Shown here one piece after another: positions 50,993 to 63,483 of a stretch of 64,000 bases of DNA. The stretch is taken from assembly GCA_001567305.1 (NCBI GenBank), contig JYPD01000014.1, forward strand, positions 1 to 64,000. Direction: 5' to 3'. Each line of letters begins with the position of its first letter. Within the stretch, counting starts at the first letter, position 1. The notes under the pieces are model-generated. The model had not been told where the DNA came from. It did no database searches and was given only the letters and a program-made list of their open reading frames with translations. The translations under genes were made by a program, and so were the position numbers. This stretch comes from a candidate division WS6 bacterium OLB21. GTDB lineage: Bacteria; Patescibacteriota; Dojkabacteria; B142; OLB20.

Positions 50993-51478
50993 CTATTCTT
51001 CGAGGGTTGGGGTTGGAGTTGCCACCTCAAGGTCCGATCTTTTGATTGGCACAATAGCAATTATAATATCTTGGGATTCTCTATAAATAACTGCTTTATC
51101 TGAGTAGACCAATAGCCGATCACCGTTCTGTGCATAAAAATAAAAGTTTGGATTAGAGAGTTTTAGCTGTTCGATATCAGATATAGTTGCTACTGTGGGC
51201 TTCTCGTCGTCTGGAATAAGGAGTTTTTTAGCGACATTTTGCGCAACATCATTGTTTTTTATCGATTCACCGGCAACTTCACCCTGTGTTGTTTGGTCCT
51301 CTGCCTGACCAAGATAGCCGTTACTAAGCAGAAACGAATGGCTTAACCAACCTGCAACAAAAAGTATAACTGCCAAAGTAAGGCGCAAAATCAAATCTAC
51401 AGTATTTGCTGACTGATTCTTACCTAACGATGAGACAATTGTTCTTTGGTACTCTGCTCCGTACATAGTTTTGATCAA
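50993..51478 (-). CDS. Membrane protein with one GD-rich module
   Basis: 161 residues; helix at about 27-50 (LILRLTLAVILFVAGWLSH), then an extracytoplasmic part with one module TVATISDIEQLKLSNP...NGDRLLVYSDKAVIYRES, paralogous to those of the protein at 49952-50673, and a Thr/Pro end (TPTPTLEE). It follows the giant surface protein by 39 bases on the same strand, so a linked function is possible. Confidence 0.75.
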   Translation of the reverse strand: MIKTMYGAEYQRTIVSSLGKNQSANTVDLILRLTLAVILFVAGWLSHSFLLSNGYLGQAEDQTTQGEVAGESIKNNDVAQNVAKKLLIPDDEKPTVATISDIEQLKLSNPNFYFYAQNGDRLLVYSDKAVIYRESQDIIIAIVPIKRSDLEVATPTPTLEE

Positions 51479-51517
51479 CTAATCATACTATATATCTTTT
51501 AATTGCTTTTTGGGAAG

Positions 51518-54500
51518 CTAATTTATTATGAAGTAGTTAAATATTGTATCAGTATCAATTGAGTTTTCGATTTCTATCGTAAACCCGACACCTGGTTTAA
51601 TATTTACAACCCTATATTGGACAAATTGGTTTGCAGTAAGTTGAACAATTGAATCTGAATTTACCTGAATGTTGTTAACCTCTACTCTAACAGACCCGGC
51701 TGAAATAACTGCCTTACCGGCAGCCTGATTCTGCCCTGTTCCAAGAGATAGTTTTCTTTCTATCAATAAGCTGTTTGTAACAGCTTCGTTAGCGTAAAAG
51801 ACTCCTAGAACATCAAGATCACCTTCTACGACTAGAGCACCTTTTACTACTAACTGATCAATCGAGATTGCTAATGAAGTACTACCAGGATTATCGATAA
51901 TCTCAAATAGATTATCTCCATTTGCTAAGGTAAATGATTCGATTTGCAGAGCAGAGATTCCGTTGTTTCTTTCTCCAAAGACTTCACTGCCAACATATAT
52001 TGGAGACACATAGGCATTGATTCTTCCAATTTCTGGTAGAACTGTTGCTTCTTCTTGAATCATCTCTGCCAGAATTCTTGCTTTCTCATCCTCAATATTA
52101 AGTTCCTTGTAGAGTTCATTATTAACTAGATTTAACAAAGTCTGTGCGTCCTCGTTACTAAGCCCCTGCCTGATTAACTCATCAATATAATCATAAGCTT
52201 CTATTTTGTAATTAACTATGTTTTCACGAACCAGCTCGGAATCTCCAGCGGTGAAGAATGTCGAGTCAAAATCCTCGAGCGCTCTACCAACAACCATGCC
52301 AGGTTTTGTTGCTCTCATTACATATCCAGGAATGGATGCTGGAGCAAGGAAATCACCTCGTTTTATCGGACCGTTTTCTTCCGAGATATATACTATGCTT
52401 GATCCTCTCATTAATGTTGGGACAGATGCAGTCGACCCATTAACTAGCTTATCGATGTTCACCTTTGGAGAAACTGAAGCAACACCAGCTATTAGATTTG
52501 AATTCAAGTTGTTAGACTTAGATACCTCAAGAGGATTATCTGTGTAAGAAACAACTTGACCCGGCAAGACTAGCTCTTCTTCTTTGGCGAAGAACATTTC
52601 GTTAGTCGATTCAACAGAGATTGTGTTGTTGATCACAATTGGGTCAATTGGTTTGATTATTGGCGCTTCTGATTGATCTGGAGCTTCAATCTCGGGGTCG
52701 AAAGCTAAACTAGAACTGTCTTCACCCATTACGAACTCTGGAATTCCATCTCCGTCTGCATCGAATTCGAACTTGCCTGTTTCAGGATTAAATCTAATAA
52801 CACCATATCCGTTGCTACCAATTGCTATAGAATTTTCATCTGATGGGTCGAACCAAGTATTATTGATCATCACTAGAATGCTTATCTTGCCCGATTCTTT
52901 TGTCCAAGCTTCCAGAGCTGTTCCGATAATCATACCTCTGCTTGTTGCTTTCTGTCCTCTACCTGCATTCGATGATACCGAGATAGGATCACCGATAGAA
53001 ATATCCTGCGATTCTGTAGATATTTTGACGGGGACTCTTCCTGCCAAGGCAAGCGGTTTGAAGTAAGCCAAATCTAGTTTATTATCTGGTGTAGATGGGT
53101 TTAGTACCAACCCTGGATTTGTTGAAATAATTCCCAATACATTATTCCGTGAAGAAGTTGTTGCTTTTTCAACAAGAAATCTATTGTACAGATTCTCGTC
53201 TTCGTGTTGCTTGTTTGATACACTGACGATATCGCCTGCACTTATTGATGTATCATCGGTTTTGACATATTCTGCAATGTCCGGAGTACCCGAACCGTTA
53301 GTCATATCAACCCATTCATAGTTGTTCGAAGAATTCTGTCTGCACAAGTAGATTGAACCATTCTCCCCAGAGTCCCGATTATAGATAGTAGTGCCAACGG
53401 TTGAAGAATCGCATGTAGGAGCATTACCTGTCGCTACATTAGCATATACTATTCCAGCAGATGTTCCTGAGATGACTATGTTTCCACTCACAGTGATTGA
53501 ATCACTTAGTTGAAACTCACTGTCAGTGCCGTTCCACTTCAATGTTTCTGTATTTGTTCCCCCGAAGTTGATTGTGATATCACCTGAAGCAGTTGTATCT
53601 TGATCAGTCTGAAGATAAAGGTCACCATCTGTGAAGATTCCTCCTTCAACCCCTAAAAGGCCTGCCACAAACATATCATCTCCAGATAACGAGAAACTAC
53701 CGTGAGCAATGGTTGATGTTGCACTTGTTGAAGCACCAACGATTAAATCGCCTCCCACATAAACACGGTCTCCAACTTCAAGGTCATCTGTGACTCGCAT
53801 ATCACCTGCAGATGGAGTACTTACATAGCTAAATGCAGCATCTGCACCAATTATTATTGCTTCTGTATTTGAGAAATATCCGTTTGTTCCATTGGTCCAT
53901 AGTGCGCCTGCCAGGAGATCAATATTTGATGATCCATTATAGAAATAGAGGTTCGTTCCGTTCCACCATAGATCTCCATTAACAGGTGCAGATGGATTCA
54001 CACCAGATGAAGATGATAGATTAATCTGAGCACTTGCTGTTGTTGCTGCTTTGATATCTAACCAAGCATCTGGATTCTGTACACCAATTCCGACCCTATC
54101 TGTCCCACCAGATGCATTGATCAGATACGAATCGGTATCGCCCTCAATTATAAAATCTACAGCAGCACCATTTTGGTTAAATACAAAGTTTGCATCATTG
54201 AGTTCAAGAGTATCTGCGTTCGTATATTCGAGTCTTCCAGTGTTGCCATTTGCAGAATAGAAATCGATTTTTCCATTTGATCCTGAACCGACACCAACTC
54301 TCACCAGATTATTGTTTACATCAACACTAAAGGCAGCAGTAAGTCCAGTACCGCCAATTGCAAAGTTATCTGTGGTACTAGTTAGATATGTAACCGTACC
54401 TGCATCAGTCAAGAGTGGATTGAATCCGCAGTTGGGTTGACTTGCATTACAAACCAATTTATCACCCCAGTATAGATTATCAGTTGCAGCATTTACTTGA

Positions 54501-57500
54501 GCAGCAGTTGATAAGAAATTGTTTGGATTCGAACTACCTAGATGAATAAATTCTGTAACTTCAAGCCTATCGTCAACAACAACATAGCCATTATTATTCG
54601 CTCGCAGAATTAGATCTTCATCGCTAGCTAAATCTCCTGCGACAATGTATAGAGGCGAATCTGATTTAATGTAACTTGCAGTAGAGTTTGTGAATACGAT
54701 GTCATTTGCAATCTGCACATCTCCAATACTTGTAAATGTGGCAGGCACATTGGCAGTGATGCCTACTGAAGATACAGTAAAAATCTCGGTACCATCAATT
54801 GCAAGCTCAAGTAGATTTCCACTAAACCCACTTGCAGGATTGACATACAATGCTGTCTCTGATCCGTCGAGTTGTGTTCCCAATGTGGTTGTTCCTCCAA
54901 AAAGGAAGTCCCCGTAAGTTTCGCTGGCAACATCATTAATGTAACCAAATTGATTAGCTCCAAAGCCGAATTCAAACCTTTGATCTGTTGCGTTGTCGTA
55001 TCGCATAAAGAAGTCGGCGTTGCTTCCAAAGAACATTGATCTATCACTTGCTAGAAGAATGTCTCCACCAGTAAACTCCCAGCGATCATCGGTTGTAAAT
55101 GTTATTGCTCCAGTATCTCCATCACTGGCAAACATATTCAAGACGGCATTGGCTGTTGATCCAGTGCCGATTCTAACGGTATTATCGCTAACATCAACAC
55201 TAAAAGCAGCTCCAAGTGTGCTTCCGCCAACCGCAAAGTCATCAGTAGTCTGAGTCAAATATGAGATCGAACCTGAATCGGTGAATAATGAACCTCCTCC
55301 AAATGAGATACCGCAATTTGCTTCGCTAACATCACAAAGTAGGTCCTCTCCCCAATATAGATCACCATTGGCACCAATACCAGTTGTGCCCACACTAAGG
55401 ACATCAGAACTGTTTGTTCCTAAGTTGAGTCTGCCATCTATCTGTAGATTACCCGAATTATCAAGCCTAGCAACCTCCGTGGACAAGTCATTAACGAAAC
55501 TCAACGCATAGTTTGTGTCACTAGTAATACTTAGGAGTACTCTCATATCAATCTCGTTATCACCAGCGTTGTAATAATTACCTCGAAGTATTAAAGCACC
55601 TGAATTTGCTGTTGATCCTGTTGTTGAGTTGTCGATGATCATATTAAAAGGAGTTGTTCCTTGCACTGTTAAGTCTCCACCCACCCTGAAATTATCATCT
55701 GTTGCAAGAAGGTTGGTTCCTGCGTCATATAGATTTGTGTCGTTACCAATAACCAATCCACCGCTAGAGCCTGTCGAGATAACCCTTAACTGCTGATCGA
55801 CCTGAAGATTGCTTGAAGTTACTAATAACTGAGTTCCCCCATCATAAAGATAAGTATCGTTGCCTATCTCAATACCAGCTGCAGACCCTGTTGTATTCAG
55901 CCTAAGTCTTCCGGTGCTGGGCTGGAAGAAGAATGGCCCTGTATCTGCACTGGCTCCAAGCACAAAATTATCGGATGTACTTGTAAGGTATGTGAATGTG
56001 CCAGAGTCTGTAAATAACGAGCCAGTCCCGGCTAATAGATCAACAGTCTGACTGCCATCATAAAAGTTCAGACTAGTTCCATTAAACCAAAGGTCACCTG
56101 ACCCGGGAGAACTTGGATTAGTTCCTGGCGAGAGATTAATCTGAGCGTTTGATGAAGTTGAAGCTGCAATATCAAGGAATGCTGTAGGAGCAGTAACTCC
56201 ACCGATACCAACTTTTCCTCCAGAACTTTGTAAAGCAAGATCACCAGTACTAATTATACTTAAGACATTAGTAGAAGTATTGTAACCAATTGCTCCTTCG
56301 TCTGTCGTTGAGGTTCCAATATGTAGAGTACTTGGACCTAAGAATAACTCTTGGAAACGCCTGGTATTTGATCCCAGATTGAAAGACTCGTTCGTGGAAG
56401 GCATTAAACTGTTTGAGATCTCGAAACCATTTAATGACGATCTCCAGGCAAGAACCTGTGGGCTTGTGCCTCCAAATTGAATTAAGGCATCTCCAGAAGC
56501 CGTATTTACATCTGTCTGTATATAAAGGTTGCCGTCAGAATAAATATTACCTTCAACTCCAAGATCTCCAGCGACGAACAAGTCGTTTCCATTCAGAACA
56601 AAACCACTATCGGCAATAGTAGATGTTGTTGACCCGATAAGTAGATCACCTCCACTCACATAAACATCGGCACCTGCAAATTCAAAAGTATCACTATCGA
56701 GAAATACTATGCTTCCGCTATTTGTGGCATCGCTTGCATAAAATTGTATCGTAGGATCATTGGAATCATTAGCGCCGTCACCAATTCTAACTAAGTTGGC
56801 AGCAACATCAACACTAAATGGAGCAACCAGCGTGTTATTTGCACCAACTGCAAAGTTATCGGCCGTCTGAGTTAAGTAAGTAATTGCGCCTCCATCTGTA
56901 AATAAAGAGGATCCACCAAAGGCGATGCCGCAGTTTGGTTGACTTACCATACAAATAAGATCCTCACCCCAGTAGAGGTCGCCATTTGCCGATGCACCAG
57001 TTGTGCCGACACTAAGTAAGTCACTAGTATTTGTTCCAAGATTCAATCGACCAGAAATCTGAAGGTTGCCTGATTGGTCAATACTTCCTACTTCATTTGC
57101 TTGAGCAGAGTTGTAAAAGCTTAGTCTGTAGTCTGTATCGCTAACAATGTTTAGTAACAAACGCATATCTATCTCTGAGTCAGAAACGTTGAAATAATTT
57201 CCTCGAAGAATTACAGCACCTGAATTTGCAGTTGCCCCAGTGGTTGTATTATCAATTACAATATTTCCTGGAGTTGTTCCGCTCACAATCAAACTATTAC
57301 CTCCGGTTATACTCGCATTCCCACCTGCAACTTGAAGAGCATCGTTAATATATACAAGATAAGAACCACCAGCACTTAATTCAAGATTAGCTCCTGTTTG
57401 GGTGATGAAACCATCTGTAAGGGCTAGAGTACCTGCTCCAACATATATTCCATTTTCGACATATAGAGCATTTCCAACTCCCAGAAGATCTAGAACAAAT

Positions 57501-59021
57501 AGATCGTCTGCATTGGCAGCATCAAGAATAAAATTCGTATTTGTTAATGGTGTATTGTCACCAGTCCAGTTACCGATAATAACATCATAATCATTCTCAA
57601 CTGTTGCAGTATTATTCCCAGAATTAAAGGAAACAGTTTCCCATAAACCAAAGTTTGAATTACACCCCGTTCCATTCTGCAGACAAACCCTTTGATCTCC
57701 CCAAAAAGGTCGTTTGTTGCTGCACTGGCTGCAGAGATGCCAAGTACATTATTAGCTGCATTCCCAATATTTACAGTACCACTAACTATTAAGTTGCCTG
57801 TGCTTCCAGCATCTGTAAGAGCCATTAAGAGATTTGTTCCATCCCTGTATTCAAGACGATTATTGGATGTACTGTAGAATACTTGTATATCATCATCCGT
57901 ACCAAGCATTAGCCTTGTATCATCAGTTATTCTAAAGCTCCGCCACTCCATTGAAGAGTATCAACAATATACTCAAACATGCCTGTATCACCTGTGGAAG
58001 AATAGAATTCTACCTTTGCATTTGATGTTGAACCATCTCCGAATCGAATTCTGTTTTCACTCTTCTTAACACTGAAGGCAGATACAAGTGTCGAAGAAAG
58101 CGACAAATCAGAGCCAGAAGAAGTAAGATAAGTTACATTTCCGTTGATAGTCCAAAGACCGCCTCCTCCTCCCGATGCTGCGTTAAGCGCATGAAGTATT
58201 GAATTAGTTCCTGCAGGAAGCGAACCATAGACTCCATCGCTAAATGCAATATCTCCCGTATTTGTGTCGTTAAAAGTAAGTGTTGTATTACTGTATATGC
58301 CACCGGCATTAATGTTGGCGTTACCTGAAATCGTAAGGTCGCCGCCATTAGATATTGTAAATCTATCAGAACCTCCAACCTGAAATTGCAACAAGTTCGG
58401 AGTTCCGGTTCCATTCTCGTTCAAGAATAAAAGCGGAGAGGTAACATTACCAGTTTCTTGAACAGATGCAGGTGAGAGATGTACGAACCCAGTTGAAGAG
58501 ATACCACCCAGGGTCTGAGCTTCGTATGCAAAAGGCACTGTGGTTAACAATTTTCGAGTAAATGTTTCTGGACTTGAAAAGTCACCATTTCCGTCATCGT
58601 CGAACTCTACCTGTATATAGATTGTGTTGTCAGCGCCCCATACCAAACCTGATCCGCTACATCCACCAGAAGGTGACTCCCAGCTATTACAGATCGAATT
58701 CAGAGAAAGAGAGAATACGCCATCGTAATCTCCAAGTTCAACATCTTCATGAGTTTCTTGCCATAAAAGTGTTCCACCAACGCTGTCTGAATAGATACTG
58801 ATTCTGAGGTCGCAAGTATCGGCTCCGGCTGAAACACAAGCTGGTGAACCCGGCACAAGGTTTGTTCCATTTGTCTTGTTGACTATCTTTCCTTGAAAAC
58901 TCATTTGACTAGAAACAGCGGCTAGAGTAGATGGTGGGAAAGACAACAACGCCAGAAAGATTACAAGAGCTAATGCAATAGCTATGGTTGGCAGAATTTT
59001 TAGATTTTGTTCAGAACCCAT
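51518..59021 (-). CDS. Giant repetitive surface protein, about 2,500 residues (two frameshifts)
   Basis: Signal peptide or anchor (VIFLALLSFPPSTLAAVSS), then an N-terminal domain (SFQGKIVNKTNGTNLVPG), and a long run of beta-strand repeats. Recurring units: GDLYWGEDLLC..NCG, LFTDSG..YLTQT.DNFAVG, FSVDV..N.VRIG, GDLWFNGTSLNFYDGS, and DLFVAGDLGVEGNI..SDGNLYIQTD. Near the C-terminus a phage-tail-like domain (ISAGDIVSVSNK, NVLGIISTNPGLV, LAGRVPVKI) occurs, followed by a second diverged copy (LPGQVVSY, LIAGVASVSP, GSSIVYISEENGPIKRGDFL). Indels at A-runs 57703-57707 and 57934-57936 split it; one added base each restores DLFWGDQRVCLQNG and WSGGAFRITDD. Probably a fibre-like adhesin; ligand unknown. 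Confidence 0.85.
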
Positions 59022-59335
59022 AGGGATCTCAATTATTTACTTGCAAAAGGCAAAACAAAGATTAAGTAAAATCGATGTTTATTCATTCATTTTATGCAAA
59101 ATTTATTAAGAGAGCAACAAAAAGATGTAAAAAAAGCGAAGTATAAACTCCATGTCCAACAAAGGATATAGCGTTCGCTATTATTTTCTGAATAATTTGA
59201 AAAATCAAAGATAATGAAGTATATAGCCATACGAAATCAAAACGAATACGCTTCACCAATTGACATCTCCATGCACTTTGGTTTTCATTAGCACTTCTAG
59301 TATATATTTGCCAATAATTCAAATATACATTGTCA
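59022..59335. other. 314-base intergenic region upstream of the giant gene
   Basis: Contains the candidate promoter at 59089-59117, a small hairpin ATAGC/GCTAT near 59168-59181, and an 87-codon open frame that I do not accept as a gene. Nothing else is visible. Confidence 0.5.
59089..59117 (-). promoter_or_regulatory. Candidate promoter of the giant surface-protein gene
   Basis: Minus strand TTGCTC (59112-59117), 17-base spacer, TAAAAT (59089-59094), about 70 bases before the ATG. The -35 is weak, the -10 good (five of six). Confidence 0.35.
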
Positions 59336-60427
59336 CTACGAATGATGAAAGACAATCACATCTCCTTCATTAACTATATAATCCTTTCCCTCTAGTCGCA
59401 TCTTTCCAGCTTCTTTTGCCTTCAACCAACCTCCGGATTTTACAAAATCATCATAAGAACAAACCTCGGCACGAATGAAGTGATCTTCGAAATCACTATG
59501 AATTACTCCTGCAGCAACTGGTGCTTTACTTCCTTTTACCAGAGACCAGGCGCGAACTTCTTTTTTTTCCTGCTGTAAAGAAAGAAATCAATCCAAGAGA
59601 TGCATATGCAGACCTAATTAGCATTTCAAGGCCAGTAGCTTCGATTCCATATTCGTTCATAAATTCAAGTCTTTCCAATTGAGAAAGCTGCGATAACTCA
59701 TACTCGAGTTTAATATCAACTGCAATAGCTGCGCAGTTTTAGGAATAGAAAGCTTATCCCGCTTATCATCTAGATCCTGAATAGTAAGATGGTCCCTTGT
59801 ATTTAGAACATAAATCATAGGTTTATCAGTAAGTAGCATCAGCTGTTTCCTTAGTGTAAACAATCCTAGGTTGTCAGGGTCAACAGACAGGGTCATAGCA
59901 AGCTTACCAGACTCTAGTGTTTCACGGAGCGTGTGTACATGATCAACAAAATCCTGTTTTACCATGCCGGCCCTAAGTTGTTTTTCTAGACCTGTTAATC
60001 GTTTATATACAGTATCTAAATCTTTGAGAATCAATTCAGTCTCAATAATCTCTTTGTCTCGAATTGCATTAACATCGTTTTCAACATGTATTACTTTTTC
60101 ATCAACAAAGTCCCTAATTACATGGATTATACAATCTGTATTTCCAATATGTTTTAGAAACTCGTTTCCTAGACCCTCACCTTGATGGGCTCCCTTTACG
60201 ATCCCTGCAATATCAAAAAACTCCACTACAGCTGGAACAATATTTTTCGATTCGCATATATTAGCTAAAATCTCAAGTCTAGGCTCAGGAACAGGAACTA
60301 TTCCTACATTGGGATCTATTGTACAAAATGGATAATTTTCCGCTGCAATCTGTTGAGCTGTTAAGGCGTTAAACAAAGTGGACTTACCAACATTAGGCAG
60401 ACCTACAATACCGATAGATAATGACAT
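59336..60427 (-). CDS. ychF: Ribosome-binding ATPase YchF (two frameshifts)
   Basis: Obg-like P-loop protein. G1 [37 protein letters not shown]-like lid region, NTRD in place of NKxD (typical of ATP-preferring YchF), and a C-terminal TGS domain ([43 protein letters not shown]). Breaks lie at the T-runs 59737-59740 (one base missing; corrected [19 protein letters not shown]) and 59561-59568 (one base extra; corrected FFTAGKKEVRAW). Stop at 59336. About 363 residues, normal for the family. Confidence 0.93.
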
Positions 60428-60436
60428 AATAAAAGA

Positions 60437-61873
60437 TTAAAGAGTATGTGATTCATTTAGATCTGGTATTATAGCATTCCTACCTTCTGCAACAATTGAA
60501 TTCTGCAACATCTTACTTTGCGACTCTTCGGCATGAACAAGGAATACCTGCTTTAAAGACGACTTTGCCTGAACATTCAGCCATAATAAAAGCGTGGGTT
60601 CGTCTGCGTGAGCCGAAAACCCTCTGATATACTCTACTTGAGAGTTGATATCAATATCTCTCTTATTAATTTTTACGACCTTCGCTCCATCTACTATCGC
60701 CCTTCCAAGTGTTCCTTCAGCTTGATAACCAACAAATAACAATGAATTTCTAGACTTTGGAGCATAAGAAGCTACATGCTGAAGTATTCTTCCGCCCTCC
60801 ACCATACCACTTCCAGCAATTATTATTGACCGACTAGAAGCTTTCAGTCTTAGCGACTGCTTTGCTGTTCTGATATATCGAAGTTCATCGAAATCGAATC
60901 TGGAACTGCCGTAATCACCTATAACTAAAGACTTCTTAACACCATTTTCATTAGAATATTCACCATACGAAAAATTTCGATTAAAATACGATGCAAATTG
61001 CGTGTATATCCTTGTTGCTCTCGATGCCATTGGACTATCCAAAATTATTTGTACATTACCCTTAATACAGCTACTCGTTATAGATATTTTTAGTAATTCC
61101 AAGATTTCCTGAGTACGATGTATAGCAAAGGAAGGAATGATAACATTTCCATCTCTTTCAATCGTATTATTAACTGAATTTAAGAACATATTTGTTGTTG
61201 ATTCTCTATCCTGATGTGTTATTCCTCCATAAAGAGACTCCATTATTATGTAATCTGGATCAAAATCGGATGAATTAGAAAAAGGATTTACTATTGATTG
61301 GTCTATTCTCCCAAGGTCGCCAGAAAATAATAGCTTTGTATTATTAATAACAATCTCAATCGATGCGGCACCAAGTATGTGTCCTGCAGGTACGAATCTT
61401 ACAGAGACATTACTCATCGGCATAAAACCATCTCCTAAGTTTTTGGTAACAAATCTCGAGATTGTATTTTGAGCATCGATGGTATCGTATAAAATATTAT
61501 GCATTTCAAACGGCATAGACTCAGAATATATATGCTTGTTATTAGAGTTCTTCCTAGACTCTATTTCTTGAATCTTTGCAGAATCCAATAGAACCAGCTC
61601 AGCCAACGCCGAAGTCGGCGGAGTAAGATATATTTTACCAGTGAATCCTTGTCTCACCAGTTTAGGCAACAACCCACAATGATCCATATGAGCATGGGTC
61701 AGCAAGACAAAATCTATTGACTTTGGATCGAAAGCGAAAGGTTTGCTATTTAGATCTTCAACATCTGATCCTTGAAACATTCCGCAGTCAACCAAAATAT
61801 TTACTCCTTCGTCTTGGATTTGATAACAGGAACCGGTTACAGTCTTTGCGGCTCCTCTAAAGATTAATTGCAT
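60437..61873 (-). CDS. Beta-CASP metallo-beta-lactamase RNase (CPSF/YSH1-like)
   Basis: 478 residues. Zinc motif LLTHAHMDHCG, later His in PAGHILGAASIEI, Asp in FSGDLGR; beta-CASP region with IIPSFAIHRTQEIL and the motif SGMVEGGRILQHVA; then FSAHADEPTLL. These are the marks of the CPSF73/YSH1-like (COG1236) family of RNA endonucleases or exonucleases. Probably in RNA processing. Nine bases before ychF, cotranscribed. Confidence 0.9.
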   Translation of the reverse strand: MQLIFRGAAKTVTGSCYQIQDEGVNILVDCGMFQGSDVEDLNSKPFAFDPKSIDFVLLTHAHMDHCGLLPKLVRQGFTGKIYLTPPTSALAELVLLDSAKIQEIESRKNSNNKHIYSESMPFEMHNILYDTIDAQNTISRFVTKNLGDGFMPMSNVSVRFVPAGHILGAASIEIVINNTKLLFSGDLGRIDQSIVNPFSNSSDFDPDYIIMESLYGGITHQDRESTTNMFLNSVNNTIERDGNVIIPSFAIHRTQEILELLKISITSSCIKGNVQIILDSPMASRATRIYTQFASYFNRNFSYGEYSNENGVKKSLVIGDYGSSRFDFDELRYIRTAKQSLRLKASSRSIIIAGSGMVEGGRILQHVASYAPKSRNSLLFVGYQAEGTLGRAIVDGAKVVKINKRDIDINSQVEYIRGFSAHADEPTLLLWLNVQAKSSLKQVFLVHAEESQSKMLQNSIVAEGRNAIIPDLNESHTL

Positions 61874-62034
61874 TTGTTATGAAAAGTGATATTTAAAATA
61901 ATATATGATTTATAATATTGTATTAGATATTGACACAAAAATAACAATAAATATGTTACGCACAAAAGTAATTAACCTGAGTATTTAGTACAAACCATTT
62001 GATTGCCTGTGCAAATATCTTGTGATCATATATT

Positions 62035-63483
62035 TTACTCTCCTTGGGCATCACGATACATATCGGTGGCGATCCTTAGCAGTTCCTCTTTTTTATTGCT
62101 AAGTGGTTCTTCGACAACAATCTCTAGTAGATCGTTCAATATTTTTCCTATCATGGGTCCAGAGGTTATCCCCAAACCTATCAGGTCTCTACCATTTATT
62201 GCCAGATCAGATAATTTGATCGCTAATTCTTGCCTGCGGATTTCTGCTATTCTCGCTTGTAGTGCGGTAATTTCGTTTGGATCAAATTGACTATGCGGAT
62301 TTGCTGTAGCATCAGCTATGCGCAATTTGAATAGATCGTCGATCAGCTCATCACCGACATTTTTTATGAATCTTCTTACAGCCGCATCTGACCAACCTCC
62401 TTCGTAGGCAGCATCTTGAGATTCAGATTTTCTGTATTCTGCTGAAGGATAGTAGAACATGTGCCACCTAACTAAGGACGCTACTCTTTTCACCACCTTG
62501 GATGAATACCTAAGCCTAGAAAGAATCTCTGTAGCCATTTTTGATCCTTCAACATCGTGACCAAAGAAATGAATACCTGTTTCATCTTCACTTTTTGTTC
62601 TTGATTTACCAATATCATGCAAAAGAGCTGCAAGTTTAATACTGTCCTCAGCAAGATCGAGCGTTTTTAAGCTATGTGTATAGACATCATCTGCGTGCCA
62701 TTTTGGTTGAACAAGACCAATCAATTCAAGTAGTTCTGGAATAAATAACTCAAGCAAACCACTCATTCTTAGCAGTTCAATACCTTTTGAAGGTTTCGGC
62801 GAAAACATTAAGAGTTTATTCAACTCTTCCCTAACCCTCTCCATAGAAATACGCTTTGCTACATGCAATGTTTCTTGAATGGCATTAAATGTGTCTATTT
62901 CTATCTCAAAATCCAATTCTGAGGCTAACCTGCAAGCTTTAAATGCCCTTAGACCGTCTTCTCCAAATCGTTCTAGTGGATCCCGCACCGCTCGTATAGT
63001 TTTGTTTAATAGGTCGTTAACTCCTTTATAAGGATCAACTATTATCTCTTCTATTGATACTCCTGGATCAGAAAAGTCTGCAAAATTGATTGCTATAGCG
63101 TTAATTGTAAAATCTCTTCTTGCTAGATCCTCTTCTATTGCTGAAGAGAATTCAACATGGGAGGGCCATCTGCCTCCAATATAATTTTCTTCTTTTCTGT
63201 ATGTTGTAACCTCAACATCCTTCCTTTCTCCATTCTCATCCTCAATTACAATTAATACAGTGCCAAAAGCTGCATTTGTAGTTATTGCTTTTACAAAAAG
63301 CTTTTGCACATCTTCGGGTTTTGCATTGGTAGCTAGATCAAAGTCTTTAGGTGACCTGCTTAATAGCAAATCTCTTACTGCTCCTCCAACAAGGTGAGCC
63401 TCATAACCGGCATCAATCAGAATATCCGCAACCCTAAAGACATACTCTGGAATCTGATTTCGTAGTTGTGAATGGTTAATCAT
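62035..63483 (-). CDS. cca: CCA-adding tRNA nucleotidyltransferase / poly(A) polymerase family
   Basis: 482 residues. Class II nucleotidyltransferase head with VGGAVRDLLLSRSPKDFDLAT (DxD metal ligands), RRDFTINAIAINF, and a Pro-Tyr-x-Gly segment (VDPYKGVNDLLNKTIR). An HD domain follows (ALLHDIGKSRTK), found in CCA enzymes with additional phosphohydrolase activity. The tRNA-Leu here lacks encoded CCA, which fits. It overlaps cysS by 8 bases. Confidence 0.92.
   Translation of the reverse strand: MINHSQLRNQIPEYVFRVADILIDAGYEAHLVGGAVRDLLLSRSPKDFDLATNAKPEDVQKLFVKAITTNAAFGTVLIVIEDENGERKDVEVTTYRKEENYIGGRWPSHVEFSSAIEEDLARRDFTINAIAINFADFSDPGVSIEEIIVDPYKGVNDLLNKTIRAVRDPLERFGEDGLRAFKACRLASELDFEIEIDTFNAIQETLHVAKRISMERVREELNKLLMFSPKPSKGIELLRMSGLLELFIPELLELIGLVQPKWHADDVYTHSLKTLDLAEDSIKLAALLHDIGKSRTKSEDETGIHFFGHDVEGSKMATEILSRLRYSSKVVKRVASLVRWHMFYYPSAEYRKSESQDAAYEGGWSDAAVRRFIKNVGDELIDDLFKLRIADATANPHSQFDPNEITALQARIAEIRRQELAIKLSDLAINGRDLIGLGITSGPMIGKILNDLLEIVVEEPLSNKKEELLRIATDMYRDAQGE

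Noticed and set aside
52218-57590. Many open frames antisense to the giant surface-protein gene
   Set aside because: They mirror the repetitive coding strand, lack start signals and resemble no known protein.
59092-59355. 87-codon open frame between ychF and the giant surface-protein gene
   Set aside because: It overlaps the corrected end of ychF, has no homology I recognise, and lies where the promoter of the giant gene is expected.
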